Shown: positions 43,132 through 52,451 of the stretch, one piece after another
How positions within the stretch are numbered: position 1 is the stretch's first letter
How the letters are laid out: each line of letters opens with the position of its first letter
NCBI GenBank assembly: GCA_913043235.1
Contig: CAJWLO010000002.1
Location: forward strand, 1-64,000
Reading direction: 5' to 3'
Origin: an uncultured Fidelibacterota bacterium
Lineage (GTDB): Bacteria; Fidelibacterota; Marinisomatia; Marinisomatales; UBA1611
Length of the DNA stretch: 64,000 bases
Made by a program: the position numbers and the translations under genes
The notes under the pieces: model-generated
The model's input: only the letters and a program-made list of their open reading frames with translations
What the model was told of the DNA's origin: nothing
Database searches by the model: none

Positions 43132-44356
43132 ACCATTGCCATTACAACCAACTGTAACATCTAGACTACATGATGCCATTACTGTATTTGGCCGGTTTCT
43201 GCGTCAGGCAGGATGCCCTGTAGGAACTGTAGAAATTATGAACGCTATTGAATCGAGTTCTTATATAGAACTCGTTAATCGGGAAGATTTTCGCCAAGCA
43301 ATGAAAGCCTGTTTCATCACAGATTATAAGTTACTGCCCCTGTTTGACAAGTTATTTGATCTTTACTGGCGTAATCCAGATCGGATCAAGAATGTCTCTC
43401 AAATTCTGCGGAAATTATATGAATCCAGATTAACTCAGACCGACTTAAAAAATATGAAGGAACGGGATCAGAAATTGATATATAAAAAGGTTGATGATTC
43501 TCAGGAAAGAGATGAGAACTCTGAAAAAGAACAGGAAGATGAGAAAACCTTTGATGTTTTTCTATATAGTCCCCAAGAGATATTGCGCTCTAAACGTTTT
43601 GATGAATATAGCAATGAAGAGCTTGATCTTGCTCGAGAATTTATTGCTCGATGGGAATGGCGTTTGGGTGAGAAACGACTACGTCGTCTCGAACCTGGGC
43701 GAAAACCACTGCGTTTGAATATTAGGCAGACTATTCGCGAGAATATATTCCCTTCCCAGGATTTTATAGAATTACATTGGAAGCAGAAAAAAGTTAAGCC
43801 TCGCCCCTTGGTTATCATCACTGATATCAGTGGGTCAATGGAGACTTATACCAGAATCTTACTTCATTTTATGTATACACTAAATACGGCCCATAAGAAT
43901 TTGGAAGCATTCACGTTCGGTACCCGACTCAACCGTATCACTCATTATTTACGTAAAAAAGATGTAAATGATGCCTTGGAGCTGGTAAATAAAAGTGTGA
44001 AGGATTGGTCAGGCGGAACTAAGATTGGGGAGAACCTAGAAGCTTTCAATCGGAAATGGACCCGACGAGTGCTAGGTGGAGGTGCAGTAGTGCTTCTCAT
44101 CAGCGATGGCTGGGATACAGGAAATATAGAATTACTTAGAAAACAAACAGACCGGTTACGTCGAAGTTGCCATCGCTTAATATGGTTGAATCCAAACCTT
44201 GGCTTTAAGGACTTTCAACCATTGACAAAAGGTGTACAGGCAATATTATCTAATGTGGATGATTTTCTGCCGATCCATAACCTTAATAGTTTAGTAGATC
44301 TTGGCAAAGTCCTCTCAAGGTTTGATAAAAATACCAATCTTAAAGCAATGGCATGA
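43097..44356 (+). CDS. coxE: VWA-domain maturation protein CoxE
   Basis: The partner of the CoxD ATPase. The C-terminal von Willebrand A domain has the metal-site motif 'ITDISGSMETYT' near residue 240, then 'FGTRLNRITHYL', 'WSGGTKIGENLEAFN' and 'LLISDGWDTG'. The N-terminal half is helical with a highly charged stretch ('DDSQERDENSEKEQEDEK'). Start choice is open: GTG 43097 overlaps coxD by 35 bases, while TTG 43136 begins four bases after the coxD stop. Neither has a clear ribosome site. The end overlaps the next gene (ATGA). Confidence 0.9.
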   Translation: MLLQKQNSFQCKPLPLQPTVTSRLHDAITVFGRFLRQAGCPVGTVEIMNAIESSSYIELVNREDFRQAMKACFITDYKLLPLFDKLFDLYWRNPDRIKNVSQILRKLYESRLTQTDLKNMKERDQKLIYKKVDDSQERDENSEKEQEDEKTFDVFLYSPQEILRSKRFDEYSNEELDLAREFIARWEWRLGEKRLRRLEPGRKPLRLNIRQTIRENIFPSQDFIELHWKQKKVKPRPLVIITDISGSMETYTRILLHFMYTLNTAHKNLEAFTFGTRLNRITHYLRKKDVNDALELVNKSVKDWSGGTKIGENLEAFNRKWTRRVLGGGAVVLLISDGWDTGNIELLRKQTDRLRRSCHRLIWLNPNLGFKDFQPLTKGVQAILSNVDDFLPIHNLNSLVDLGKVLSRFDKNTNLKAMA

Positions 44357-44949
44357 AAATTTCTGCTATTATACTTGCTGCGGGTGGATCTACTCGGATG
44401 GCTGGAAAAAATAAACTGTTGCTTCCATACAATAACAAATCAATAATTAATCATGTATGTAGAACGGTTCTGAATACCGTTTTAAGTCCCGTGATTGTGG
44501 TGACTGGCTTTGAGAATAGTCTAGTAGAGGAAGAACTGCCCAGGGAGATTGATATTATTGTCAATAATAATGATTGGAAACGGGGCATGGCCAGTTCAAT
44601 CTATCAGGGAATATCTGCCCTTTCGCGAGATATTCAGGGAAGTATGATTGTGCTTGGAGACATGCCTCTTATTACAAAACTGACATTGGATCTGCTTGTT
44701 GGTGAATTCAAAAATCACGAGGGTGGAAAAATTGTATACCCACTTTACGATCACTCCCAGGCAAACCCAGTAATTTTCCCTAAAAAATATTTTCAAGAGA
44801 TTCTTAGTAGTAATGGCGATAGAGGCTGTAAAAAAGTACTGAAAAAATACCCCGATGATGCAATTGGTATACCTATCGAATCCGATGAGGTCGTTCTTGA
44901 TTGCGATACACAGGATGATTATTTTCTTATCAAAAGCGAAAAGTCTTAA
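44353..44949 (+). CDS. MocA-like molybdenum cofactor cytidylyltransferase
   Basis: 198-residue nucleotidyltransferase with 'IILAAGGSTRMAGKNKLLLPYNNKS' at the N-terminus, 'NNNDWKRGMASSIYQGI' near residue 75, 'MIVLGDMPLIT' near residue 99, and 'GDRGCKKVLKKYP'. The LAAG...KLLLP form is typical of MocA, which makes molybdopterin cytosine dinucleotide (MCD), rather than of MobA (LAGG...DK). MCD is the form used by CoxL-type enzymes, so it should serve both hydroxylases. It overlaps coxE by four bases. Confidence 0.88.
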   Translation: MKISAIILAAGGSTRMAGKNKLLLPYNNKSIINHVCRTVLNTVLSPVIVVTGFENSLVEEELPREIDIIVNNNDWKRGMASSIYQGISALSRDIQGSMIVLGDMPLITKLTLDLLVGEFKNHEGGKIVYPLYDHSQANPVIFPKKYFQEILSSNGDRGCKKVLKKYPDDAIGIPIESDEVVLDCDTQDDYFLIKSEKS

Positions 44950-44950
44950 A

Positions 44951-45769
44951 ATGTCTAAACATAAAGATCTCATCCATAAAATGAATAATTTGGAAATAGA
45001 AGAAACTCCCTATGCAATCGCCACTGTTTTCAGTGTTACTGGTTCTTCATCTGGAAAAGTAGGTGACAAGGCTTTGTTTGATGAAAACGGAAAACGCATC
45101 CTAGGGTATATTGGTGGTGGATGTATCGAAAATCGTGTTGCTGCCACAGCAAAGGAAACATTAATAAATGGTTTGCCAAAAACAGTAGAGATCGACCTAG
45201 ATAGTGATGAAATAGGCATGGGCATTCCGTGTGGAGGATATATGTCAGTAATTGTAGAGCCACAATTGGTCAATTCGACTCTGTTAATCCGGGGTATGGG
45301 CCGACTGGTAGAAATTATATGTCAAATGGCTAGTCTTTTGAAGTTAAAGGTTATTGTACAAACGTCAGAACAAGAAAAAGATCGTTATCCTGGGGCAGAT
45401 GAGATAATCACTGAATCCTTGGAAATGGAAGATATTAATTTTTCAGTAGACTATTTTATTCTGGCCACACATCATCGTGATGATGATAGAGTGACTCTTG
45501 AAGCATTGAAGAAAGGCATCCCTTATGTAGGGGTTGTAGCGAGTGCTAAGAAAACAGGAATTATATTGGAATATCTCCATGAAAATGGAATTACAGATGA
45601 AGAACTGGAGCATTTTTTTTCTCCTACAGGTCTGGAACTGCTGGCCAACACTCCGGAAGAGATTGCACTCAGTATCCTGTCCGAAATGGTTATGCTGGCC
45701 AATGGAGGTACGGGTAAGCATAAACGGGTAATGAACCTTGATAATTATAAGTTGAAAGACAAATCCTAA
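44951..45769 (+). CDS. coxF: XdhC-family Moco maturation protein CoxF
   Basis: I start at ATG 44951 (272 residues), one base after the previous stop; a longer frame would run through that gene. XdhC motifs are 'TPYAIATVFSVTGSSSGKVGDKAL', 'GYIGGGCIENRVAATAKETL' with the conserved Cys, 'GMGIPCGGYMSVIVEP', and the C-terminal Rossmann-like half with 'YFILATHHRDDDRVTLEALKK', 'YVGVVASAKKTG' and 'GLELLANTPEEIALSILSEMV'. It should bind MCD and help load sulfur before insertion. It is a distant paralogue of the XdhC-YHS protein at 41197. Confidence 0.9.
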   Translation: MSKHKDLIHKMNNLEIEETPYAIATVFSVTGSSSGKVGDKALFDENGKRILGYIGGGCIENRVAATAKETLINGLPKTVEIDLDSDEIGMGIPCGGYMSVIVEPQLVNSTLLIRGMGRLVEIICQMASLLKLKVIVQTSEQEKDRYPGADEIITESLEMEDINFSVDYFILATHHRDDDRVTLEALKKGIPYVGVVASAKKTGIILEYLHENGITDEELEHFFSPTGLELLANTPEEIALSILSEMVMLANGGTGKHKRVMNLDNYKLKDKS

Positions 45770-45820
45770 GTATTGGTCTTGTATTCCATTGATTTTTTAT
45801 AAGCATAGGAATATCTTTTT

Positions 45821-47011
45821 ATGAATAGACCCATTTACCTGGATAATCAAGCTACCACACCCCCAGATCCAGAAGTCGTTAAAGCCATGTTGCCGTATTT
45901 CCAAGAGAAATTCGGGAATGCAGCCAGTGTGCACCATTCCTATGGACAGGAAGGGAAGGAAGCTGTGGAACAGGGTCGCAGAGTTATGGCTGAAAGTATT
46001 CAGGGCAGTCCCAGAGAAATTATTTTTACCAGTGGCGCTACCGAAGCTATTAATCTTGCACTTAAAGGTGTTGCTGAAAAATATATTGATCGAGGACAGC
46101 ATATTATTACCCAAGTAACTGAGCATAAAGCTGTATTAGATACCTGTAATTATCTTGTTCGTAAGGGCTGGAAGGTAACCACATTGCCCGTGGACTCTAA
46201 GGGAATGGTCAACCCAAGCCATGTAACAAATGCCATAACTAGGGAGACTGTCCTGGTTGCCATAATGCATGCCAACAATGAGATCGGAACCATCCAACCG
46301 GTGCAAGAGATTGGCACTATTTGTCGACAGAAAAATATATTATTTATGGTGGACGCCTGCCAGTCGTTTGGGAAACTGGATTTAAATGTAAAATCAATGA
46401 ATATTAATTTATTAGCAGCCACGGCGCATAAGTTGTATGGCCCAAAAGGGATCGGATTTCTATTCGTGAGCCAGAAAGACCCTAAGGTGGAATTGCAGAT
46501 ACAGATGGAAGGAGGTGGGCATGAGCGAGGTTTTCGGTCTGGAACCCTGGCTGTACCCTTGATAGTTGGTTTTGCACGGGCAGTGGAACTCAGTTTGGAG
46601 TGTATAAATAAGGAAAACCTACGTCTTGGTGAGCTCCGGGACCAATTGTATTCTGGAATCAGGGTTATTCATCCTGAAGTGATCTTGAATGGTAGCCGCG
46701 ATAAACGTTTAGCTCATAATCTAAGTCTCTGTTTTCCAGGATTGGATGGAGAAACAATGATTATGAAAATGAAAGGTATCGCTTGTTCCACAGGCTCGGC
46801 CTGTAGTAGTGCTAGTCTTGAGCCTTCCCACGTGATAAAAGCACTGGGACGGGATACGGAGTTGGCTCATTCCGCCATCCGTTTCAGCCTGGGGCGTTTC
46901 AATACTACAGCAGAAATTGATACCGCTATTTCAGTAATAAACCGGGTTGTAAGAGATCTAAAGGAAAAGAAATTGCACCGCCGCAGAATACACGCAGATG
47001 GCTTTGAGTAA
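45821..47011 (+). CDS. NifS/IscS-type cysteine desulfurase
   Basis: 396-residue PLP enzyme: 'YLDNQATTPPDPEVVKAM', 'FTSGATEAINLALKG', 'HANNEIGTIQPV', PLP-lysine in 'AATAHKLYGPKGIG' near residue 205, and active-site Cys in 'CSTGSACSSAS' near residue 326. The sulfur it frees likely feeds Moco sulfuration in the CO dehydrogenase pathway, given its place right after coxF. It could also serve general Fe-S assembly, but no iscU is nearby. The C-terminus is slightly basic ('KEKKLHRRRIHADGFE'). Confidence 0.92.
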   Translation: MNRPIYLDNQATTPPDPEVVKAMLPYFQEKFGNAASVHHSYGQEGKEAVEQGRRVMAESIQGSPREIIFTSGATEAINLALKGVAEKYIDRGQHIITQVTEHKAVLDTCNYLVRKGWKVTTLPVDSKGMVNPSHVTNAITRETVLVAIMHANNEIGTIQPVQEIGTICRQKNILFMVDACQSFGKLDLNVKSMNINLLAATAHKLYGPKGIGFLFVSQKDPKVELQIQMEGGGHERGFRSGTLAVPLIVGFARAVELSLECINKENLRLGELRDQLYSGIRVIHPEVILNGSRDKRLAHNLSLCFPGLDGETMIMKMKGIACSTGSACSSASLEPSHVIKALGRDTELAHSAIRFSLGRFNTTAEIDTAISVINRVVRDLKEKKLHRRRIHADGFE

Positions 47012-47678
47012 AATTTCTGCGTTGCTTCGCCCTGCTCAGAAAATTCCTACGACAGTTTGGAGCTCAGAAGATCCCAGAAATTTACTGCCAAGGCTGGATA
47101 CACTATTTTTTCTGATTAGCGGACTGTGGATATTTGGAACCGGTGAAGCATTAATCATTAATGCGAGGCTGGGAGTAAGTCCTTGGACTGTTCTTGCCCA
47201 GGGCATTGGGTTTCAGTTGGAATGGACAATTGGTTTTGCCACATTTATTGTCAGTGTAGTAGTGTTGATTATGTGGATTCCGCTTAAGGAAACACCGGGG
47301 CTGGGTACGTTGTTGAATGCGGTGTTGATCGCCGTAGCAATTAATATAATGATGCCCTTGCTCCCTCAACCATCTTCCTGGCCCATCGCCGCAACCCAGG
47401 CTATGCTCGGGGTCTTGGTGGTAGGGATAGGCAGTTGTATATACCTCACAGCAAATCTAGGACCGGGGCCGCGAGACGGATGGATGACGAGTATCCAGCG
47501 TAGGACGGGATGGCCGATTGGCCGAGTGCGAACTGGAATAGAAGTTAGCGTTTTGCTTGCTGGCTGGTTACTAGGCGGAACCATAGGCTTGGGTACCTTG
47601 TTCTTTGCTTTGGGTGTAGGCCCTGCACTTGCAGGCTGCCTCACATTGGCTGGTTTCTGGGACGTATCCGAAAGATGA
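46998..47678 (+). CDS. YczE/YitT-like integral membrane protein
   Basis: 226 residues with about five membrane helices and the family's 'GTGEALIINARLGVSPWTVLAQGIG' and 'YLTANLGPGPRDGWMTSIQRRTGWPIGRVRTGIEV' segments, where the GPGPRDG loop is typical of YczE. The function of this family is not settled. It overlaps the desulfurase gene by 14 bases, so it is probably part of the same transcript, perhaps only by position. Confidence 0.85.
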   Translation: MALSKISALLRPAQKIPTTVWSSEDPRNLLPRLDTLFFLISGLWIFGTGEALIINARLGVSPWTVLAQGIGFQLEWTIGFATFIVSVVVLIMWIPLKETPGLGTLLNAVLIAVAINIMMPLLPQPSSWPIAATQAMLGVLVVGIGSCIYLTANLGPGPRDGWMTSIQRRTGWPIGRVRTGIEVSVLLAGWLLGGTIGLGTLFFALGVGPALAGCLTLAGFWDVSER

Positions 47679-47798
47679 TGGACCAAGTCAATGGAATTAC
47701 CTGCCAGTATGCCCTTTAGTATGAGAACCAGAATTATGGTTGTGTCTCGGAAATATGAAGAGTATTTTTATGTAAAATGGGTTAGCCTAAATTAGTCA

Positions 47799-49043
47799 AT
47801 GACAAAACCAATAATCACCAATGATGCTGTCGTTTTGGGTATCCTACTTGGCATTCTTGCTTTTGTTTTTCGAACTGCAAAAAGTAATAATCCATTCTGG
47901 AAAAAATTCTATACTTATGTGCCTAACTTGCTGCTGTGTTATTTTATCCCTTCTATATTCAATTCATTGGGAATCATTTCCGGTGAAAAATCTAAACTGT
48001 ATTTTGTTGCTTCTAGGTATCTGTTACCTGCCAGCTTGGTACTACTAACCATTAGCATTGACCTTAAGGAAATTATGAAACTGGGGCACAAGGCTTTGGT
48101 CATGTTCTTGACTGCTACGGCAGGTATTGTTCTTGGTGGACCCCTAGCCATTCTTATTACGGCATTTTTTGCACCGGAACTGGTGGGAGGTGCCGGCCCT
48201 GATGCGGTATGGCGTGGGTTTACCACGGTGGCTGGCAGTTGGATCGGTGGTGGGGCTAATCAGGCAGCGATGAAAGAAATATTTGCCGTTAGTGATCATC
48301 TGTTCTCTGCCATGATAACCGTAGATGTGATTGTAGCAAATATTTGGATGGCTTTTCTGCTGTATGGTTCCGGAATAGGTCAGAAGCTGGATCGTTGGTT
48401 AAAAGCCGATACTGGTGCCATAGCCGAACTGAAGCGAAATATGGAAGAATATCGGTCCCAGATCATGCGCATACCAGATTTGACCGATACCATCACTGTT
48501 ATGACAGTAGCATTCGGCATCACGGCTGTAGCTCATTTTATGTCAGACAGGATTGTGCCTTGGATTGGAAGCTATGCTCCAGGCCTGTCAAAATTCAGCC
48601 TCACATCAGAATTTTTCTGGCTTGTTGTATTGGCTACCTCCTTGGCTTTGGCACTGTCTTTTACTCCGATCCGAAGGTTGGAAGGAATAGGAGCATCCCG
48701 TTACGGGAGTTTGTTTTTGTACATTTTAGTAGCCACCATCGGTATGAAAATGGATATTCTGGCTATCTTTGAAAGTCCTGCTCTTTTTCTGGTAGGTATC
48801 CTCTGGATGGGTTTCCACGCCGGGCTGTTGCTGCTGGTGGCGAAATTGATACGAGCACCTTTCTTTTTTCTGGCTGTGGGTAGCCAGGCCAATGTAGGTG
48901 GCGCAGCTTCAGCACCCATTGTGGCTTCTGCCTTTCATCCATCTTTGGCGCCAGTGGGTGTGCTTCTGGCAGTTTTGGGCTATGCTGTAGGTACCTATGG
49001 AGCCTGGATCTGTGGTATAATGATGCAGTTTGCTTCCCCGTGA
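47799..49043 (+). CDS. DUF819 family membrane protein (YjcL-like)
   Basis: 414 residues with about eleven hydrophobic segments. Typical DUF819 pieces are 'NDAVVLGILLGILAFVF', 'LPASLVLLTISIDLKEI', 'GSWIGGGANQAAMKEIF' and 'FFFLAVGSQANVGGAASAPIVASAFHPSLAPVGVLLAVLGYAVGTYG' (internal-repeat transporter-like fold). The substrate is unknown. It has its own 120-base upstream gap. Confidence 0.87.
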   Translation: MTKPIITNDAVVLGILLGILAFVFRTAKSNNPFWKKFYTYVPNLLLCYFIPSIFNSLGIISGEKSKLYFVASRYLLPASLVLLTISIDLKEIMKLGHKALVMFLTATAGIVLGGPLAILITAFFAPELVGGAGPDAVWRGFTTVAGSWIGGGANQAAMKEIFAVSDHLFSAMITVDVIVANIWMAFLLYGSGIGQKLDRWLKADTGAIAELKRNMEEYRSQIMRIPDLTDTITVMTVAFGITAVAHFMSDRIVPWIGSYAPGLSKFSLTSEFFWLVVLATSLALALSFTPIRRLEGIGASRYGSLFLYILVATIGMKMDILAIFESPALFLVGILWMGFHAGLLLLVAKLIRAPFFFLAVGSQANVGGAASAPIVASAFHPSLAPVGVLLAVLGYAVGTYGAWICGIMMQFASP

Positions 49044-49291
49044 TTGTTTTTCCACTGGTTTCCTGTATCGGGTGACACTATCCAATAAAATTATCGCCAA
49101 CATGAGAAGCGACTTATTATAACTTATTTTCTTCCTTCTTTATTATTTTGTTCTAAAAGTGATATGATGAAAAATATCTAGGTAGTAATCTTTTAATTAT
49201 TGATTATAAATCTTTGGAAGTTTGGACGGTATCCTGAATTTCCGCGTCTATTTTTCTACCTGATATCTATATTTGAGATTATAAACAAACT

Positions 49292-51118
49292 ATGAGAAAA
49301 AATAAATTTAGAAATATCGCCATTATTGCTCACGTCGATCATGGAAAAACTACCTTGGTAAATGAACTGTTAAAGCAAAGCGGTACTTTTCATAGTCACC
49401 AAGAAATTAAAGACCGGGTTATGGATTCTTTGGATCTGGAACAAGAGAGAGGTATCACAATTATGGCAAAGAATACTGCAGTTTATTACAATGAAGTGAA
49501 AATCAATATTATGGATACACCAGGACACGCTGATTTTGGAGGTGAAGTGGAAAGAAGTTTGAATCTGGTAGATGGCGCTTTACTACTGGTGGATGCGAGT
49601 GAGGGTCCTTTACCTCAGACTAGATTCGTTTTGAAAAAAGCATTGGAGAAAAAGCTGCCCGTTATCTTGGTAATCAATAAAATTGACCGGCCAGATGCGC
49701 GTATTCAAGAAGTAATTGATGAAGTGTATGATTTGTTTATTGACCTGGATGCTACGGAAGAACAAATAGAATTCCCAATTTTGTATACAAATGCAAAAAT
49801 AGGTTTAGCAAAAACGAAATTGAATGATAATTCTGCGAACTTGCATCCACTATTTGATGCCATATTAACCAAAGTACCGGGTCCTGTGGCGGATGACAAA
49901 CATATTCCGCAATTTTTAGTAACCAATTTGGATTATGACCCTTACTTGGGGCAAGTTGCTATCGGCAGGTTAAATAATGGAATTATCGGGGTAAATAAGC
50001 AATATAGTCTTTGTACTGCTAATGGAATTAAACATGGTATTAAACTTTCAGCTTGCTATACTTTTAAAGGACTCAAAAAAATTCACGCTGACATGTTAGA
50101 AGCGGGGGATATTATTGCTGTCACCGGTGTGGATGGTATTGCCATTGGGGATACTATCTCAGATAATAATGCTCCAGAACCTTTGCCTAGAATCATTATT
50201 GATGAACCGACAGTTTCCATGCTATTTTATGTGAATGATAGTCCATTTGCAGGTAAAGATGGGAAATATCTTACCTCTAGGCATCTCAGTGAGCGTTTAA
50301 AAAAAGAGATACTTGGTAATGTTTCTCTGAACTTTATGGAAACCGATAGGACAGATGTATTTGAAGTGCAAGGTCGAGGTGAGCTTCAAATGGCGGTTCT
50401 GATAGAAACGATGCGCCGTGAGGGGTACGAATTTATGGTATCTAAACCACGTGTTATTACCCAGGAAATAGATGGGAAAATATTGGAACCTATGGAACAG
50501 GTTTTTCTGGATATTCCAGAAGAGAAAGTAGGTATTGTAACTGAAAAATTATCAATCCGAAAAGGAAGAATGACCAATCTGCAGAATCATGGTCACGGCC
50601 GTGTAGCTATGGAATTTACTATTCCATCCAGGGGGTTGATTGGTTTTCGAAGCCAATTTTTAACGGATACTCAAGGTGCAGGGATAATGAATAAGCTAAT
50701 GGATGGATTCGCTCCATGGTTTGGGCCCATACCACAGCGAACAAGTGGTGCATTGGTTTCAGATAGAAAAGGCTTAGTAACGACTTATGCTTGCCTGGGT
50801 ATGGTAGATCGTGGTGAGTTATTTGTAGAAGTAGGGACAGAAGTATTTGATGGTATGATTATAGGGGAAAGAAATCGCTCTAAAGATTTAATGATAAATA
50901 TTACACGCGAAAAAAAATTGACCAATATGAGAAGTGCAAATTCGGAAATGACAGTCACATTACGTCCGCCAAAACGGTTATCTCTTGATCAAGCAATTGA
51001 GTTTATTGCTGAAGATGAGCTCGTTGAAATTACACCGGCAACTATACGATTGCGAAAAATGGAACTGGATGTAAACAAAAGGCTAGCGCAACAGAAAAAA
51101 GAAAAATATTCCACCTAA
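49292..51118 (+). CDS. typA: Translational GTPase TypA/BipA
   Basis: 608 residues, the normal length. The GTPase motifs are G1 '[14 protein letters not shown]', G2 'RGITI', G3 '[12 protein letters not shown]' and G4 '[13 protein letters not shown]'. The EF-G-like C-terminal domains end with the TypA-specific part ('[23 protein letters not shown]', '[17 protein letters not shown]'). It acts on the ribosome under stress and in large-subunit assembly. It has a single-gene layout with a 248-base AT-rich gap upstream that shows nothing else. Confidence 0.97.
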   Translation: MRKNKFRNIAIIAHVDHGKTTLVNELLKQSGTFHSHQEIKDRVMDSLDLEQERGITIMAKNTAVYYNEVKINIMDTPGHADFGGEVERSLNLVDGALLLVDASEGPLPQTRFVLKKALEKKLPVILVINKIDRPDARIQEVIDEVYDLFIDLDATEEQIEFPILYTNAKIGLAKTKLNDNSANLHPLFDAILTKVPGPVADDKHIPQFLVTNLDYDPYLGQVAIGRLNNGIIGVNKQYSLCTANGIKHGIKLSACYTFKGLKKIHADMLEAGDIIAVTGVDGIAIGDTISDNNAPEPLPRIIIDEPTVSMLFYVNDSPFAGKDGKYLTSRHLSERLKKEILGNVSLNFMETDRTDVFEVQGRGELQMAVLIETMRREGYEFMVSKPRVITQEIDGKILEPMEQVFLDIPEEKVGIVTEKLSIRKGRMTNLQNHGHGRVAMEFTIPSRGLIGFRSQFLTDTQGAGIMNKLMDGFAPWFGPIPQRTSGALVSDRKGLVTTYACLGMVDRGELFVEVGTEVFDGMIIGERNRSKDLMINITREKKLTNMRSANSEMTVTLRPPKRLSLDQAIEFIAEDELVEITPATIRLRKMELDVNKRLAQQKKEKYST

Positions 51119-51178
51119 TCAGATTGTTTTAATAGTTAGAGATTTTGAATTGATCCTATTCTCATTCTAACTTAAGCC

Positions 51179-52375
51179 ATGCCTCGAAAATTAATTTTTG
51201 CAGTTGTACTTTTCTTTACCCTATTTAGGCCCATCTCGGCCTGCTGGATATGGGCGGTTTCTGCAAAATCAGAACTGACTTTATCTGAATTAGATCAATA
51301 TGATAAAAATCTAATATATAGCGAGTTAGAAGGATTAGTTCAACAATCACAATATGCAAATGATGGTTGGGCACTTCTGGGATATAACTTGGGACAATCC
51401 GATCCACTTGGTCTTCTGCAGCGATCGGAAATACCAGCCTATATGGATTCAGTGAATTTCTGGATCACGGTAGATTCCTTGTTGGAAGGTAACGCACGGA
51501 AATTGGGTCTGGGGCATGTACGAGCCGCCTCTTCTGGTGCGAGTAATATTCCTAATCCCCATCCCTGGCTCTTCACTGGGAATCTAACCTATTCACTGGT
51601 TCACGGTGGTACAGTAAATAAAAATATGCTTTATAACCTGATTACGGATAGTGGCAATGACCTTTCATGGCTAACAACTCATCCTCCTCAGACCTTTGGG
51701 GTTGACACATGGCAGGATTCCACCGGCTGGGCTAATGTTGTGGATTCGGAACTGATCCTGCTCTTTATTATGCAGCAAATAGAATTTCAAGGTACGATCC
51801 TACTGGGACTGGAAACGGCTTTTTCTTTATTACTTTCTGCCGGGGTTTCCCCTGGGCAATTGAACATCGTTTTTTCTGATGGGCAGAATCTTTTCGTTTT
51901 TGGTGGAACTAGAGGTCTTTCAATTACCGAAACCGAATCTCACATTGCGGTTATGACCACTCCTCCTGTGGAAGGAGATGCTTCCAACTTAATTTGGTCA
52001 GGACTGGGAAATGGAGAATTATTGGTTATTGGTAGCGATGGTATAAGTAGATACCCTGATTTTGCCGGTATCACTGTACAAGACCCGCCCGATTCCATTA
52101 TTCCCACAGGAGCTTGGTTGCTTCCGGCATATCCGAATCCTTTTAATGGGGCTGTTACCATCCGTTTTAATCTTAATCATGCCCAAAACCCAAAGTTGAC
52201 AATTTATGATCTCTTGGGGGAAACGGTCTTTAGAACCGAGATACCTTCATGGAGCAAGGCAGTAGGTTCTTTTGTCTGGACTCCTATTGGACAATCGTTG
52301 TCCTCGGGAACCTATCTTGTCCACATACAGGCTGATAATGGGTACGATTCCCAGAAGATTCTCTTTATAAAATAA
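51179..52375 (+). CDS. Secreted class II glutamine-amidotransferase-fold protein, T9SS tail
   Basis: Residues 1-21 are a signal peptide ending 'PISA', and the next residue is Cys22. In class II amidotransferases (Ntn hydrolases) the catalytic Cys must be the first residue of the mature chain, so signal peptidase cleavage would expose it. Further matches to the EgtC/YafJ-like GATase fold are 'DGWALLGYN', 'LGHVRAASSGASNIPNPHPWLF' and 'SLVHGGTVNK'. The C-terminal 80 residues are a T9SS sorting tail ('AYPNPFNGAVTIRFNL', 'LTIYDLLGETVF', 'SGTYLVHIQ', 'QKILFIK'). It would hydrolyse an amide such as glutamine or a peptide outside the cell. Export and fold are read from the sequence; the substrate is unknown. 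Confidence 0.82.
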   Translation: MPRKLIFAVVLFFTLFRPISACWIWAVSAKSELTLSELDQYDKNLIYSELEGLVQQSQYANDGWALLGYNLGQSDPLGLLQRSEIPAYMDSVNFWITVDSLLEGNARKLGLGHVRAASSGASNIPNPHPWLFTGNLTYSLVHGGTVNKNMLYNLITDSGNDLSWLTTHPPQTFGVDTWQDSTGWANVVDSELILLFIMQQIEFQGTILLGLETAFSLLLSAGVSPGQLNIVFSDGQNLFVFGGTRGLSITETESHIAVMTTPPVEGDASNLIWSGLGNGELLVIGSDGISRYPDFAGITVQDPPDSIIPTGAWLLPAYPNPFNGAVTIRFNLNHAQNPKLTIYDLLGETVFRTEIPSWSKAVGSFVWTPIGQSLSSGTYLVHIQADNGYDSQKILFIK

Positions 52376-52451
52376 AAGATATTTTATAAATTAATCGTTT
52401 TTAAACCATAGCTATATTATCATTTGCACCACTTTTACGAGGGAACATATC

